DNA of 64,000 bases from Trachythela sp. YZ-2020. Lineage: Eukaryota > Cnidaria > Anthozoa > Malacalcyonacea > Clavulariidae. Below are positions 50,994 to 62,480 of the stretch, in pieces (the stretch's first letter is position 1; every line of letters starts with the position of its first letter). The stretch is from positions 62,001 through 126,000 of the forward strand of contig JADLSH010000114.1 of the NCBI GenBank assembly GCA_016169945.1. The letters are read 5' to 3'. The translations under genes and the position numbers were made by a program. The notes below the pieces were generated by a model. It was not told where the DNA came from, made no database searches, and saw only the letters and a program-made list of their open reading frames with translations.

Positions 50994-51740
50994 TTTTCGA
51001 GTTTTAAAGCGTTTTGCAGTTTTGCCGTCAATCGGCATGACGGCATGCACTATAGTTTGTGGTTTTCAAAATGCGTAGTTCTTCTTGTGTGGTCAATACA
51101 ACATTGATTAATCTTAAATAAAACTGTTTTAATATTAATTCAAATGCATTTTCACAATAAGAAACAACATATTTAATCCCAAAAACTTCATAGTATAAAA
51201 ATACTGTTAAAAAACAGTTGAAGTTTTATGACAATTTTGAAACGTCTAAGATTGAATTTTAGAGTAAATCAAAGCTAAAAGAGGACCTGATCACATAGCT
51301 ACTTTACATAGTTGGGCAATTGATAATTTTACAGTTAAAAGCACAAAATTTATCACTATTTTGCCCAAAAAATAAAAGAAATATACGGCCGGTTGCGCGT
51401 TACCATGGTTACAGTCGTACCACAGTATAGAGACGACCAGTAGGGCCACTCATTTGAAAATTTTGTGTGGCCGCTCATTACGCATTGGCAGCCAGTCAAT
51501 TGCTTTTTCTGACCAATAAGCAAGCTGGACTAACTTTCCTGGCCAGTAAACTGCATATTTTGCATAAAAAGCCGGCTACATGTTGCATCGCTGAGTGGCC
51601 CTACTGGTCGTCTCTATACTGTGGTCATACTGAGTGAGTCTCAACTCAGTACTTCATGTTACAATAACTTTTGGGGAGTTTAATTGCTTGGTTCTAATGG
51701 GCGTGGGGGTTCTGCATGAATGTATTTCTAGTATCATAGT
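50994..51740 (-). repeat. High-copy dispersed repeat, copy 4, right half
   Basis: Continues exactly where the left half stops (TTTTCGAGTTTTAAAGCG) and ends at the GAATGTATTTCTAGTA block. A 205-bp MITE is inserted at 51420-51624. Confidence 0.8.
51420..51624. mobile_element. MITE inserted in the dispersed repeat
   Basis: CCACAGTATAGAGACGACCA and GTAGGGCCACTCA at the left are mirrored exactly at the right end (51592-51624). Confidence 0.85.
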
Positions 51741-51763
51741 AAAGAGAATATCCCGTCTTTCCT

Positions 51764-51852
51764 TAAGCATCTGTTTTTTGGCGGCCATGTTGGATGGCAT
51801 CCTCCTGCCATCCAACATGGCGGCCAAAACACAAATTAAATGCTCAAGAAAA
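51764..51852. mobile_element. Short palindromic element
   Basis: TTGGCGGCCATGTTGGATGG and its inverse meet around CATCCTCC. The outer arms pair less well (AGCAT / ATGCT). Confidence 0.75.
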
Positions 51853-52518
51853 CATGTGTTTTATAACAAACAGACAGCCTTAACTAGTATAATTTATGAC
51901 AAATCAAAACATTTCATTGGTTATTAACTTTCGCATATTATAACTAGACAGCATTAACTTATTGTCACCTGATTACCGAAATCATTTTCCTAATTTAGAA
52001 AGGCAATAAGATACAATAACGGCAACGTGCTATTTAAAGAACCAATCACACGGAGTTATAACTACATGCTGTTCACGTGTACCGTGCTGTACAATTCCAA
52101 CAAAAACAACATTTCTAAATATATTAATAAATCTAATGTTTGTGAAATGTGAGATGATGGTTTATTATATTTTTACAAACCATAGGCATAGATTTATTTT
52201 TCAGTACATAAGCGCTCACTATCTATTATTTTAAACACAGTCCTTATTTAAAACGGGAGGAATTCTATTTCAATATCGCGGCCTGAACGTATTGTTTAAA
52301 TTATATTTTACAAGTTAAACTAGTTAAAGTGGAAGTCAAGTCCGTTCTGCGCATCTGTTCTGCGCATTGTTTACATCCTTTGTTTTGATACACTATAACT
52401 GTCTTACATGAAGCCTTTTGCCTCTTGTTGTTCTCACCTGGATTTTAGTGACTTTGTGTGTGGTCCTTTTACAATACTTACAGTATTTTTTTACCTGCTT
52501 CATGGGAAGTAAAACGAA

Positions 52519-52811
52519 ATGCCACCTTTCCTCGCTAAACACAAAAAAGCCACGCCGCCTTATACAACAATGGACGAAAGTCGAAGCACAGTAGATGAAA
52601 TCGAGCGCAGTCAAATTGAGGACATTGCACAAGTTCCCAATGTGGATATAAACATGGCAGTATGTTCATGTCATGGAATGTGTTTGCGGGAAAAGGGAAG
52701 AAATGCTTGTCCTTGTAAAGAAAAGGGCAGTATTGCTCTTCCGTTTGCCACCCAGACAGAAGTTCGTGTTTAAATCGACAGAATCTACAAGACAGTACAG
52801 CGACACAGTGA
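52519..52811 (+). pseudogene. Cys-rich ORF in the TTAA element, frameshifted
   Basis: Starts at ATG 52519 and has VCSCHGMC and NACPCKEKG. Near 52725 the frame must shift by one base to continue into YCSSVCHPDRSSCLNRQNLQ, which completes a Cys cluster and stops at 52811. The spacing suggests a metal-binding module like the Cys-rich tails of some transposases. Family not recognised. Confidence 0.5.
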
Positions 52812-52815
52812 CGAG

Positions 52816-53020
52816 ATGGATAGCCCAGAACCAAGTGCAAAGCAAGCGAGAGGTCGTGTGCACGCGGTCAGAGAAAAACTGGCAAAGCATCTTCTTGCAA
52901 CTGTGGAAATGCGACAGAAACAACCAGGGGACGTGGTGGACCAAGAGCCAGAGGTCATGGGAGATGGTGTGGAGGAAAACGCCGAAAAAACGTCTGCTGA
53001 CCCACGAGCAGCATCTGCAG
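52816..53020 (+). CDS. Charged ORF in the TTAA element, possible first exon
   Basis: Begins MDSPEPSAKQARGRVHAVRE and remains highly charged. At 53020 CAG/GTAGCA is a good splice donor; beyond it the translation turns AT-rich and low quality. No domain recognised, no acceptor exon found. Confidence 0.4.
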
Positions 53021-54028
53021 GTAGCATATATATTTTCAAATCATCCATTTTTTCCCCTAATTTAGTAGCTACAGTTTATAAATTGGCAATGTATCTGTAC
53101 TTGTACATGTGATTAATTTCAATATATGCATATATATGTGTTGAAGATAACATAATATTTTGTTGAGATGGCATATTTTGTTGAGTTGTATATCATTTTT
53201 CCACTACAGTATATAGTTTTGTTTCAAGTGATTGTGTCTACTCGCTGTGTAAACACACTCTATACCCACTGATCAAATTGATGGTGTAAGATCCCATGTC
53301 TGTACATGTATTTTAATGTTTATAGGGTGTGTTGGTGTTTACATTTCTGATTCAATGGTGTGTCAAACTAAAGACTTTTTGCACATCAACAAGTTACATA
53401 CTATTTCCCCTTTGCTTCAGCTAACTTGGCAAAGTTGAAGCGAGTAAGGCTCCTATTGTGAGACACCAATAGCTATGGTGAATTAAAGTTAAACTGAAAG
53501 ACTAAGAGTATATGTATTTTTGCTAGAATTTGGTTGAAAGCATAAATTTGGAAAGGGGCAACAGAGTAGTGGTGACAAGTTGCTGTGTTCTTGCAATAAG
53601 AGCAAGGTATCCTTCTCCCAAGTCCCAATGGAGTTTATACAGGTTTCCGGCCAGCTACACTTTAGTGTTATTGGCAAACACAATAAATGACTTGTATAAT
53701 GTATTTAGTAAATTCTGGTTCAACAATTTCTTTTTGTTAAAGACAGAATCATATATATTTTAATTATTACATATAATATATTTACACATAAAAAATTATC
53801 AGTTCATTTAACTATTTGGAACAAATTTGTTTGTATAATTAGATTAGATTATAAAAATATGCTACATATGCAATCACCAAAATTTTCAAACGCATACAAA
53901 ACAGATTTTTGCAACTCTCTCCCCCTCACAAAGCATACATTTAAATGTTGATCCTCTGGTGTGAAAATTATAGGTTGCTGAATAGTGCTTGACTTTTTAC
54001 AATTGCAAAACCTCTTCAATGAAATTTA

Positions 54029-54255
54029 ACCCATTAGCTGGCAATGTACCCAGATATGCCATATTTTAGTACTTTATTCTGTCTAATACCAGACGATTTG
54101 ACTTGCCAGTGCTAGGGTACTGCCAGTTAATGGGTTAACAAAACTATCTGCCAGACTGAGTGTCTCTTGTTAACCCATTAGCTGGCAATGCACCCAGGTA
54201 TGCCCTACTTTAGTATTTTATTCTGTCTAACACCATACAATTTTACTTGCCAGCA
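54029..54255. mobile_element. Foldback MITE and a second partial copy
   Basis: TTAACCCATTAGCTGGCAAT is mirrored by CTGCCAGTTAATGGGTTAA at 54118-54136. A second copy of the left part starts at 54169. A diverged relative (CCATTAAACTGCGTTGCACC) lies at 56103. Confidence 0.7.
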
Positions 54256-55613
54256 GGAGTGGATCCAGCTTGGTTTGATAAGGGGGTGCTAAGTGGGCTT
54301 TGGTCATGAAGCAGGGAATGACCTTTGATCAGGGAAGGGTGAATCACCACTGAATGATAATAACCCACATTTTCTCTTATAAATTTTGAATAGAGTAAAT
54401 AGTCCATCAACCCCCCCTTCCCATCTCCCGCTTTCTCTCGCTTTGGTTACTTTTTAAAATGTTGAAAAATTGTGGATAATCCCTGATTTATTGATTATCT
54501 GACCATACATCAAGAACCCCAGAATCTGTACAGCACCATAATGCACTAGTCAATTGAAAACCCACCACCACCCTCAAGCATATGTAGGGTTTTAACATGA
54601 TTTTGCAGGGGGAAATAGAGAGTTTTAATAAGCGTTGCTATTCTGCTATCGGGGGTTTTAACACTGACACAAAGGCTAGGCTCAAAGGCTGGGAATTAAC
54701 GCTTGCATATAGCCTGATATTTAATGTACGACTTTCTTCTGTGTCAGCTTCCGGTAACTTACAGCACATTTTGATATTAATAATGGTTGATCAGAACACT
54801 ACATGGAAAGCTAGACTTTGGAAAGTGGGGTAATTTAAATGGACAAAATTTTCTCGGGGAGTCAGGGTTTCAATTGACTAGTGCATAATAGTGTATAGAA
54901 GACAGAAATGTATCAATATATGGTTTGATGGAGCCAATTGGTTGTCAAGACATTACGCAAAACCATAAATCAGTTTGTAAATCTTGATTGATGTCTTACA
55001 AACAGCTCTTCCTTTTAAGGTTTGGGCTCTAGAGCAATATTGGTTGCAATCCTTCATGGATCAGCTGCTGCAAGTTTCAACTTCTGGGTTTCCGCGTCAC
55101 TACAAAATTATAATATAAACAGACAATGTAGATCTCTATAAAAACACTGCTTTTATCCATTATTACATTATTCGTTAAACTACAATCTATATTTCTTACC
55201 TTGTTGTTAGGAGTTGCTTCGTGTTTGAAATATAATTGTCAAGAAGCAAGGCTAGCAGGCGCTAGCTACTAATTCTTTGTCCGTCTTGACTTTTTACTTT
55301 TAGCTCGTCTTTTAACTGTCGCCATCGCATAAATTGCTCCTAATAAAGACATATCTTTGTCGCATCCCTTCCCGCTAAATATTTTTTTCGTTTGGCCTTT
55401 TTATCTTCGTTGGATACAGCACTAATTCCCTCAATTTCGCCGCTAACAACATTTCGGGATGGCTTTCGCCTTCCTCCATGTTGTTTTTTGAATACATAAT
55501 CACATGCGAAATGCACGAAATGCGCATGCGTTATTCAATTAAAATTCCAATGGTGAGGGCCCTCACATAATGCGCAGAAAAGATGCGCAGAACGGACTTG
55601 ACTTCCCCTTTAA

Positions 55614-55776
55614 GCGCTGTCAAATCGTATGTCTTTCCACAAATCCGTGGAAAATCCACGTGACTGCACAATGTATTTTCACCCAACTCACAGACGTTCT
55701 CTCGTGCGATCGAGAGTAACGTCTGTGCACAGGCTAAAACAGACATCGCTGCTACAAGTACTATGAACTTAAACAT
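55614..55776 (-). pseudogene. Small signal-peptide ORF interrupted by the TTAA transposon
   Basis: ATG at 55776 (minus strand) opens a hydrophobic leader, MFKFIVLVAAMSVLACAQT, a good signal peptide with possible cleavage after ACA. A short Cys-containing segment (VC...LC...ICGKTYDL) follows and reaches the transposon border at 55613. The frame runs on into the transposon and stops at 55531. On the far side of the element (52324 leftward) the same frame meets a stop almost at once, so the pre-insertion product would have been a secreted peptide of about 55 residues, unless 55613 originally lay in an intron. The GKTYD part faintly recalls Kazal modules; too short to assign. Confidence 0.5.
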
Positions 55777-55779
55777 ACT

Positions 55780-57500
55780 ACATAGTTAAATTATTTTATT
55801 CTACACAGATATTTAAAAGTGTTTCCCTGTTTCTGGGTAGAGACTGAAGGCAAAGTAATACCAGTAACAAAATTGCTGTAACTTACATCAAAAACTGACT
55901 GCAGCGCATGTTAGTTAGAATTTTTTTTAATATTGTCTCATGTTCGGTTGATTACGTTTGAACATTTTTTAATTAACATGCATTGAACTAAGATTTTGTT
56001 GCTCGTGTTGCATCAATTTTGTTGTTCGTAATGCTGCACCTAAATTCTATTTAATACTGGCTAGCCTCAGCTGAGATCTTATAGTAAACTTTCCAATTTT
56101 AATCCATTAAACTGCGTTGCACCCCTAATGCGCCATACTTTATTATTTTAATCTGTATAACGGTAGATGATGTTATACTTGTCAAGGGGAGAACCTTGCA
56201 CATTAATTTGGTTTAATGCTGTAATTTTAATTGTGTAGTAAGTGTTTTGAATATGACTTGAACACAGCCAAAGTCTCTTACGAAGAAATGTTGTTAACTT
56301 ACTGGAAAGTTGTGTGAACTTAACTTGTTTTGTAAATTGCATAAAGAGCACAAATTGACAAATAGGACTTGGAAATTATCTGACTCATAAAAATAGCAAT
56401 TAAATATTTTGAAAATATAGCATGGTTATGTCCCCTGCTTTGTAAAATCATCTGTTTTTACAAAGCAGATGAAAATATATTGATGAAAAATAATCCAGGA
56501 AAACGTTTTTAATACAGTAGTTTGACATTGATTATGAAGTGATGGCTAACATCGATTGATTATGAAGTGATGGCGAACAGATGTCTTTGTGCATGATCCA
56601 AAAAGGTAACTTTTCTAGTAGTTGTGTTAAACTCGAATGTTGCAATGAAACCAGCCTCTTGTTTGAAATTCCTATCTTTGACATTTGAATTACATATCAA
56701 AAGAATGGGACATGGGTGATACTTTGCAGATGCGAAGACCTGATGAATAAGGATGTTTACTATCTATATAAAAATAAAAAAAGTAAAAAGAACATTAAAG
56801 TTCCACACCTAGATACCACAGTAGATGCAAGAACAATAAATAACTAGGCATATTTTTGCTTTCTACTCTGGTTTAAGTGAATGAATGCAAAGCCCAGTCT
56901 AATTACATTCACGACCCAGTGTTTCAGCACCCCGGTCTAGTGTCTTCATCAGGAATTATCCAAATTTGCAACAACACAGCTCTTTACAGTATATACACAA
57001 GGGATGAAGTCATTGATGCGTGATATTAAACCTGCTTGCTGTGAACGAACAACCTTCACATTACTGTACTGTAGGATATCATCGACTAATTACAGATGAG
57101 CTGTCATGAAATAATAAGCATGCCAGTTCAAAGCAAAGGAGCAAACCAGACTATGCATTTACTTTAAATCAAGAAATTGTCAATATTTCTCACTTCTAAA
57201 GTATGTTGAATGTAAGATTTTGATCTTAGTCAATTGGTAAAGCAATGTTTTATACTACCAAGTATAACAGCTAAGACAATGGACATTTGGTGATTTATTA
57301 GGCTATATGTTCAAAACATGAGGGTTTCTTCAATGTTAGATACGAGAAAGGGTAAGAAATGTATTACATATAACTTGCTTTAATATTTTTATTCCGAACA
57401 GAAGAAGAGAAGTGAGATAGCTTGAGCTGCACCACGCGTACACTATAGGACAGGTCCTCAGAGTCACGGAACAGAATAACAAAATACGAGCTTAAAATTT
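55780..57500. other. No gene recognised
   Basis: AT-rich. A MITE remnant lies at 56103-56175, a two-copy direct repeat TTGATTATGAAGTGATGGC at 56530-56577, and a hammerhead-like motif on the minus strand at about 56905-56955 (see findings). Confidence 0.4.
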
Positions 57501-57518
57501 GTCAAGCAATGCTTTAAC

Positions 57519-57573
57519 CATAGTTAATAGAAATATTAATAAGTTTATATATGTTTATATTTCTATTAACTAT
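57519..57573. mobile_element. 55-bp hairpin element with 8-bp target duplication
   Basis: CATAGTTAATAGAAATAT at the left, ATATTTCTATTAACTAT at the right. GCTTTAAC occurs on both sides (57511-57518, 57574-57581). Confidence 0.75.
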
Positions 57574-58607
57574 GCTTTAACAAAGGTAAAAAGGACTACT
57601 TAGTACTTACCTGATATTTTCACACCCTTGCAATAGATTCAAATTTCGCCAATCGCCCTATTGTTTACGAGAAATCGATTGGCCAGGAAAGAACTTTCGT
57701 GCTAATGTCCTTCGTCTGGAAGTTAGGGGTAGACCATTACATTTTTGAGGAGGGGTTGGAAGATTTCAAAAAGAAAATTCCTGCAGGTCTTGAAACAAGT
57801 AAAAAAAATATTTACAGGGAATGTTCGAAGAAAAAAATTCGTACAGGGATTGTGTGGGAAAAAAGGGTTCTGAAACGGTATTTCGTGCATTCTGAGACCA
57901 CTCTGATAATATACATTTAAAATCGCGTACAGTCGTGGCCATGGTTCAATAATAATAAAAATGGTTCAGATTATAAAGCCCTCCTTGTTCAATGTTAATG
58001 AGAACGAGAATTGAAACGTTCTTGGCCCATTGTTGAGCGAAGATAGGTTTTTACGCGCCGTTCTCGTTATCGAATCAGTGGTGTAAAAGAGGGGGGCGCT
58101 AGAGGGCAGAGCCCACCCTTCCTCAAGCTATGGGGGCTGAGTGACTTCTTTTTGTGCAAGAATGCTTGAAAATATATAATTTTTCCATAGTTTTCATTAT
58201 CCAAGCACCACTTATGACTATTTCAGGCATGAATATAGTAAGGAAATGTTATCATGGGATTGGGCGGTTTTTATGACGTCATCCATACCCGAATGTTGTC
58301 ACCCTTGGTAACATGCTCCTCCAGAGAGCCCCCCTAGTTATGAATTTAGTTTTACAGCACTGCTCTGTCACAATATAGGTGGCTTGCAACCAATCTCAAA
58401 AAATTGGAAGTACAAAGCATTAGTATGTACACACATAGGCCAACGAACAAGTGGCGTACGTAACTCTCCTTCAAGTCAAAATTATACATAAGATGATAAT
58501 GCCCTATATTACAATTTCACCTGGCATCCCTGTAATATTGGGTGTCAATGTGCATAAACATACCTCAGTCACGTGGATCCATGCGATATGATCGAGGATC
58601 GCATCTA

Positions 58608-58750
58608 CAGGGTGTATAAAAAAAAGGAGACCTTTGGAAATTCACCTTATTGTTATAATTTGAATGCCTGAGTACTATACTGAACCCATGGGTGCGTAAA
58701 CACAATTGAATCGAATTTTGTGCACGGAGAAATTAATTAATTACACCCTG
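58608..58750. mobile_element. TA-flanked MITE (CAGGGTGTA ends), copy 1
   Basis: 143 bp with ends CAGGGTGTA and TACACCCTG and TA on both sides. Tc1/mariner-type by target and terminus (inference). Confidence 0.75.
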
Positions 58751-58754
58751 TATA

Positions 58755-59053
58755 CAGGGTGTATAAAAAAAACTGCAAATACCATAATTTGTATGCACGA
58801 GATCATACATTAGAATTTCAATGGCTGTGCAAATAATTACGCTTCTGGGATTTGAAAATACGTTTCCCAGGGGTATCAAAACAAGCACACAAAGTGAATT
58901 TTAATTCACTTTGTGTGCTTATTTTTATAGTACTGCACGTGGAAACGTATTCTCAAATCCCAGAAGCGTAATTATTTGCACAGCCATTGAAATTCTAATG
59001 TATGATCTCGTGCATACAAATTATGGTATTTGCAGTTTTTTTGATACACCCTG
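58755..59053. mobile_element. TA-flanked palindromic MITE, copy 2
   Basis: Directly abuts copy 1. Nearly perfect arms of about 145 bases (CAAATACCATAATTTGTATG, TTACGCTTCTGGGATTTGA and inverses). Single ends of the same family occur near 20548, 25490 and 60509. Confidence 0.85.
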
Positions 59054-59059
59054 TATATG

Positions 59060-60020
59060 CAACACTGGCGTTGCTAGCCATGCCAACTGGTCATGCTACG
59101 CAAATAGACGTGTACTTAGATATAGTCTACTGACAATGTATTTCTAAAGGTTTGAATAAAACTTCTAAAATTCATTAATTATTCATAGGCAAAATACAAA
59201 GGAAACTCATGACCCGTAGCGGATCTATTATTTGATATAGACTTGCTCAAATTTTCTCCTTCAATTTTTACAGCGTAGATAACATCAATCTTCAAAATTC
59301 CAACGCCAGTGAGCGTACAAAACGAGTCATTTTAGAAGTAATATATACAAACCGCACAAGAGGTCTTTATCAGATCTAACACACTCGGCTGCGCCTCGAT
59401 ATTTTAAATATGTATATAATATCTAATAATTTTCCGAACGAGGCAATTACATGAAGATATGGACACACAACTTTGTCTATTGGGCATGGTGTGCAACCAA
59501 TCTCAAGGGATTTAAAGAACAAAGAGATTTTAAATTTCGCCATGTTGGATGAAATTTGAATTACAAACAAGCAAAATTCATCCAACATGACATCTTCTTG
59601 ACAATCCTAAGTACGATACTTATACAGTAGAATGAATCAATTTAAAAGCCTTATGACTTTGATGTTAAATGGATTTGTAGCTTCGCTATATAGCGTTATT
59701 CAAACTTAACTGTAAGGGTTTTGTATTAAAATATTTTCTTATTTTAATATATCAGACCTTATATTTTCATTCCATGCATCAATAAACAACATAATTATGC
59801 TTCGGCCATTATAACACTCGATCAGTTGAGTACCATGATTATTGTAATAATTAATTTGTCTGACAAATATCGTTGATATTGTAAAAATTGCCTATATTTG
59901 TATGCTAACTGACCAGCATAGACATAAAACGACCACATGTACTGCACTGCACTGCCCCCAATATAGCGGTTGAAATATAGAAGTAGGTTGCAGAATTTAT
60001 TAGTTATGCATGGTTAATTG
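59060..60020. other. No gene recognised
   Basis: AT-rich. Contains a short hairpin at about 59540-59592 (GCCATGTTGGATGAA / TTCATCCAACATG). Confidence 0.4.
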
Positions 60021-60089
60021 TCTTAATTGCTGCCCCCCACAAGGATGTGTGTGCTTGGAACAACTCTCTCAATATTGGTATACAGAGTT

Positions 60090-60414
60090 ATGGCAATGTT
60101 CAGCATCAAGTCCATCGCTTTTAAGTGGTATTTCTTTACAGCTGCTAGTTACATGGTATATGTAGAATTCTCTCATATATTTATGAAACAGCTTGGACTA
60201 AGTACGCAGCAAATTGGCATGTCAAACCTCTTCGGCGTTCAGCATATATTCATACCGCTTGTGCTGTATTCGGGCGACAGATTTCGAGCGAGAAAATTGA
60301 TTATTTGGATTATACCATTCATCTCTGTTATATGTTGCCTACTTCCACTGCTGCCTATTGTTGTATCACTACCTACATGCTTTGAGACGAAGTCAAGACC
60401 GAACACTTCGTCAA
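60090..60414 (+). CDS. MFSD6-like major facilitator exon (partial gene)
   Basis: From ATG 60090 the frame encodes AFKWYFFTAASYMVYVEFSH (first membrane helix), FMKQLGLSTQQIGMSNLFG, a second helix, the MFS motif-A sequence GDRFRARKL, and a third helix (IIWIIPFISVICCLLPLLPI). This order is the N-terminal part of MFS_1-like/MFSD6 proteins, 12-helix plasma-membrane transporters of mostly unknown substrate. The exon ends at TCAA/GTAAGT (donor at 60415). A possible acceptor TTGGTATACAG/AGTT lies just before the ATG. No other exon was found before 64000, so the gene runs out of the window or is a fragment. The frame is open upstream to 60027 but without family similarity. Confidence 0.65.
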
Positions 60415-60845
60415 GTAAGTTTATATTTGTCTAAAACAAAGTCAAGAAATTGAAACGATTCAGTGCACCAGAAAAATTCAAAATATGCATTATCGTACAC
60501 TGCAATATACAGGGTGTATTAAGTATAGGTTATCATGCGATGGCGAGTACAATTAGGGATTAATAGTGCGAGTGATGTTTGGAAATTTTGCCAAAATTGG
60601 ACGAGCCGCCGTTTATTATTAAAGGCTAAAGCCATTTTTTAGTCGATAATGGATAATTGTTGATTTCGGCAATACAGCTGGCGGTTTGTGTTCCTGTAAT
60701 CGTGTATATAATATCCTTTTATAACTATACTCGTGGTTTGAGAACTGTCTATATGACCATGCAAACGTCAAAGGTAGAATTTTACATTAAACAAGACGCT
60801 CTATGGAGCGTTCAGTCGTTGGGGCTATGGAAATACATACAGGCT

Positions 60846-61202
60846 AGGGATTATTCTAAGGTGCAGTGATAACCATGGCCAATTTGTGCAGTGATAAATG
60901 AGATTTGTGCAGTGATAAATGAGATTATGTGCAGTGATAAAATGCGATATGTGAAAATGTGTATATTTTTGCATGAAATAGAATATGCAGAATGCAGATT
61001 TTGGCTCATTAGCGGTGATTTTGGCTCATTTGCCTGCATATAATTAGTGACATGCACGGGGTAAACTTTAAGTTGCAGAATCAGAGTACATGCACTCATG
61101 CAGGGCAGTCAGAACGTTTTCTAAGATGTCGCTAAATTTATATAAATTTTATCATTTTTCGCGCTTTTATGCAGTGATAAAATTTCCTTAGAATAATCCC
61201 TG
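60846..61202. mobile_element. Repeat-bearing insertion with short inverted ends
   Basis: AGGGATTATTCTAAGG at the left is mirrored by CCTTAGAATAATCCCT at the right. TGTGCAGTGATAA occurs four times directly between 60860 and 60940 and again near 61171. Confidence 0.55.
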
Positions 61203-61422
61203 ATATAGGCTACCTTAACGCTCAGGTTTACAGCATTCCACATATTTTGCCCCATCCCGACGTGACTGGGCTCAGGGTGTCTGGATGGCTTCGAACCCCC
61301 AAAAAGCAAGAACAAAGCGTCGTAGCAGAATTCTATCTTAACTCTCAAGTTCGAAAAAGCATAATATATAACTGTGTATCAAACCCGCTCGCTAGACTGT
61401 TACTGCAGTCATAATAACTACT

Positions 61423-61552
61423 TATTAACCGAAAGTGAGGTCTTTACGGTAAAATATTAAACCGAGGTCTTGCGAAGTTAACACGGCAAGACCGAGCTTT
61501 AATATTTTACCGTAAAGACCGAACGTTTGAGGTTAATAAGTAGCTTATTATT
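61423..61552. mobile_element. Palindromic foldback element, family C copy 2
   Basis: TACTTATTAACCGAAAGTGA and GAGGTCTTTACGGTAAAATA pair with their inverses. Same architecture as 5012-5137. Confidence 0.7.
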
Positions 61553-61739
61553 TGGCACAACCATAAGTAGTAAAATAAGCAGTTTAATATATTGTTTGTT
61601 TTTGTTGTTGTAGGGCATTAAATATTTCGTAATGCCCCGCGGGGCATTACGTGATTTTCCGGACCGCTGATCAGCCAATCATATCGCGTAAACTATATAC
61701 AGGAACTAGCGCTTGCCATATAATAATATATATTATTGC

Positions 61740-62480
61740 TTAAATTTTGCAATAATTATCACTAAAACTAAAAGCAAAACATCTTGAAAATCATTCCAAT
61801 TTCCAAATACAAAGGCAACAAAACTAGTATATCCATAACCAAAATGCTAGAATTGCAAATATTCTGAATTTCGGATTAGTGAATTTTTTGGTAATGCGCG
61901 CCTAAATGGGTATAGTCGAACAATTTGAAAAACGGTCATGACTCATGTAAACGGCGGCATCAATCTTCGACGTTTCATAAAACGTTAATTTCGAAAACTT
62001 TTGAAATGAAATCCGCTCAAATCATGCACGATACTTATGTAAAGCAACAAATTTATACATTTATTGAGTAATAAAAACTTACTTATTCATTGGCATAATA
62101 ATGCTTCTTGTGGAACCTTATATTTCAATATTTTATCATTATCACCATGGTTGCAATACTTTTCGCCTTTTCGCATTGATTAGGAAGCCTTGTTGCTTCT
62201 TTATCTGCTTCTTTCTTATCAGTTCAATATTTTCCGGGTTTTATTCGACATTTTCTCATTTCAAAAATTCGTTTTTGTGTAATTCCTGTGAGTATATATG
62301 TTAAGGAATGTAAATTTCGCTTGAGACCAATAATTTAAAAATATTTCGGTTAAGCTTCTGACGTATACATTGCACAGAAAAATTGTTGTCTTGGCCAATG
62401 GCCGCCAATCCGCACTTGAATTTTTTTCGCACATGCGCATAACACACAAAACCGTCCAACGCCCATGACGTAATGACATA
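61740..62480. other. No gene recognised
   Basis: AT-rich. From about 62395 it enters a fragment of the dispersed repeat (GCACATGCGCATAACACAC, CCATGACGTAATGAC, CACGCGGGTGTAAAAACCCG). Confidence 0.4.

Larger units (their letters stand above)
52328..55609. mobile_element. TTAA-flanked DNA transposon, 3.3 kb (Kolobok/piggyBac-type insertion)
   Basis: TIRs of about 39 bases: AGTGGAAGTCAAGTCCGTTC...TGCGC at the left; the right end, read inverted, is AGGGGAAGTCAAGTCCGTTC...TGCGC. TTAA lies directly outside both ends (52324-52327, 55610-55613). TTAA duplications belong to piggyBac and Kolobok; a terminus starting AG fits Kolobok better (inference). Contains degraded ORFs at 52519-52811 and 52816-53020 on the plus strand and, on the minus strand near 55200-55330, a frame with stops reading RWRQLKDELK. 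No intact transposase. Confidence 0.8.

Noticed and set aside
57699..57920. 73-codon Lys-rich ORF
   Set aside because: AT-rich low-complexity coding with no domain; flanked by repeat-like sequence.
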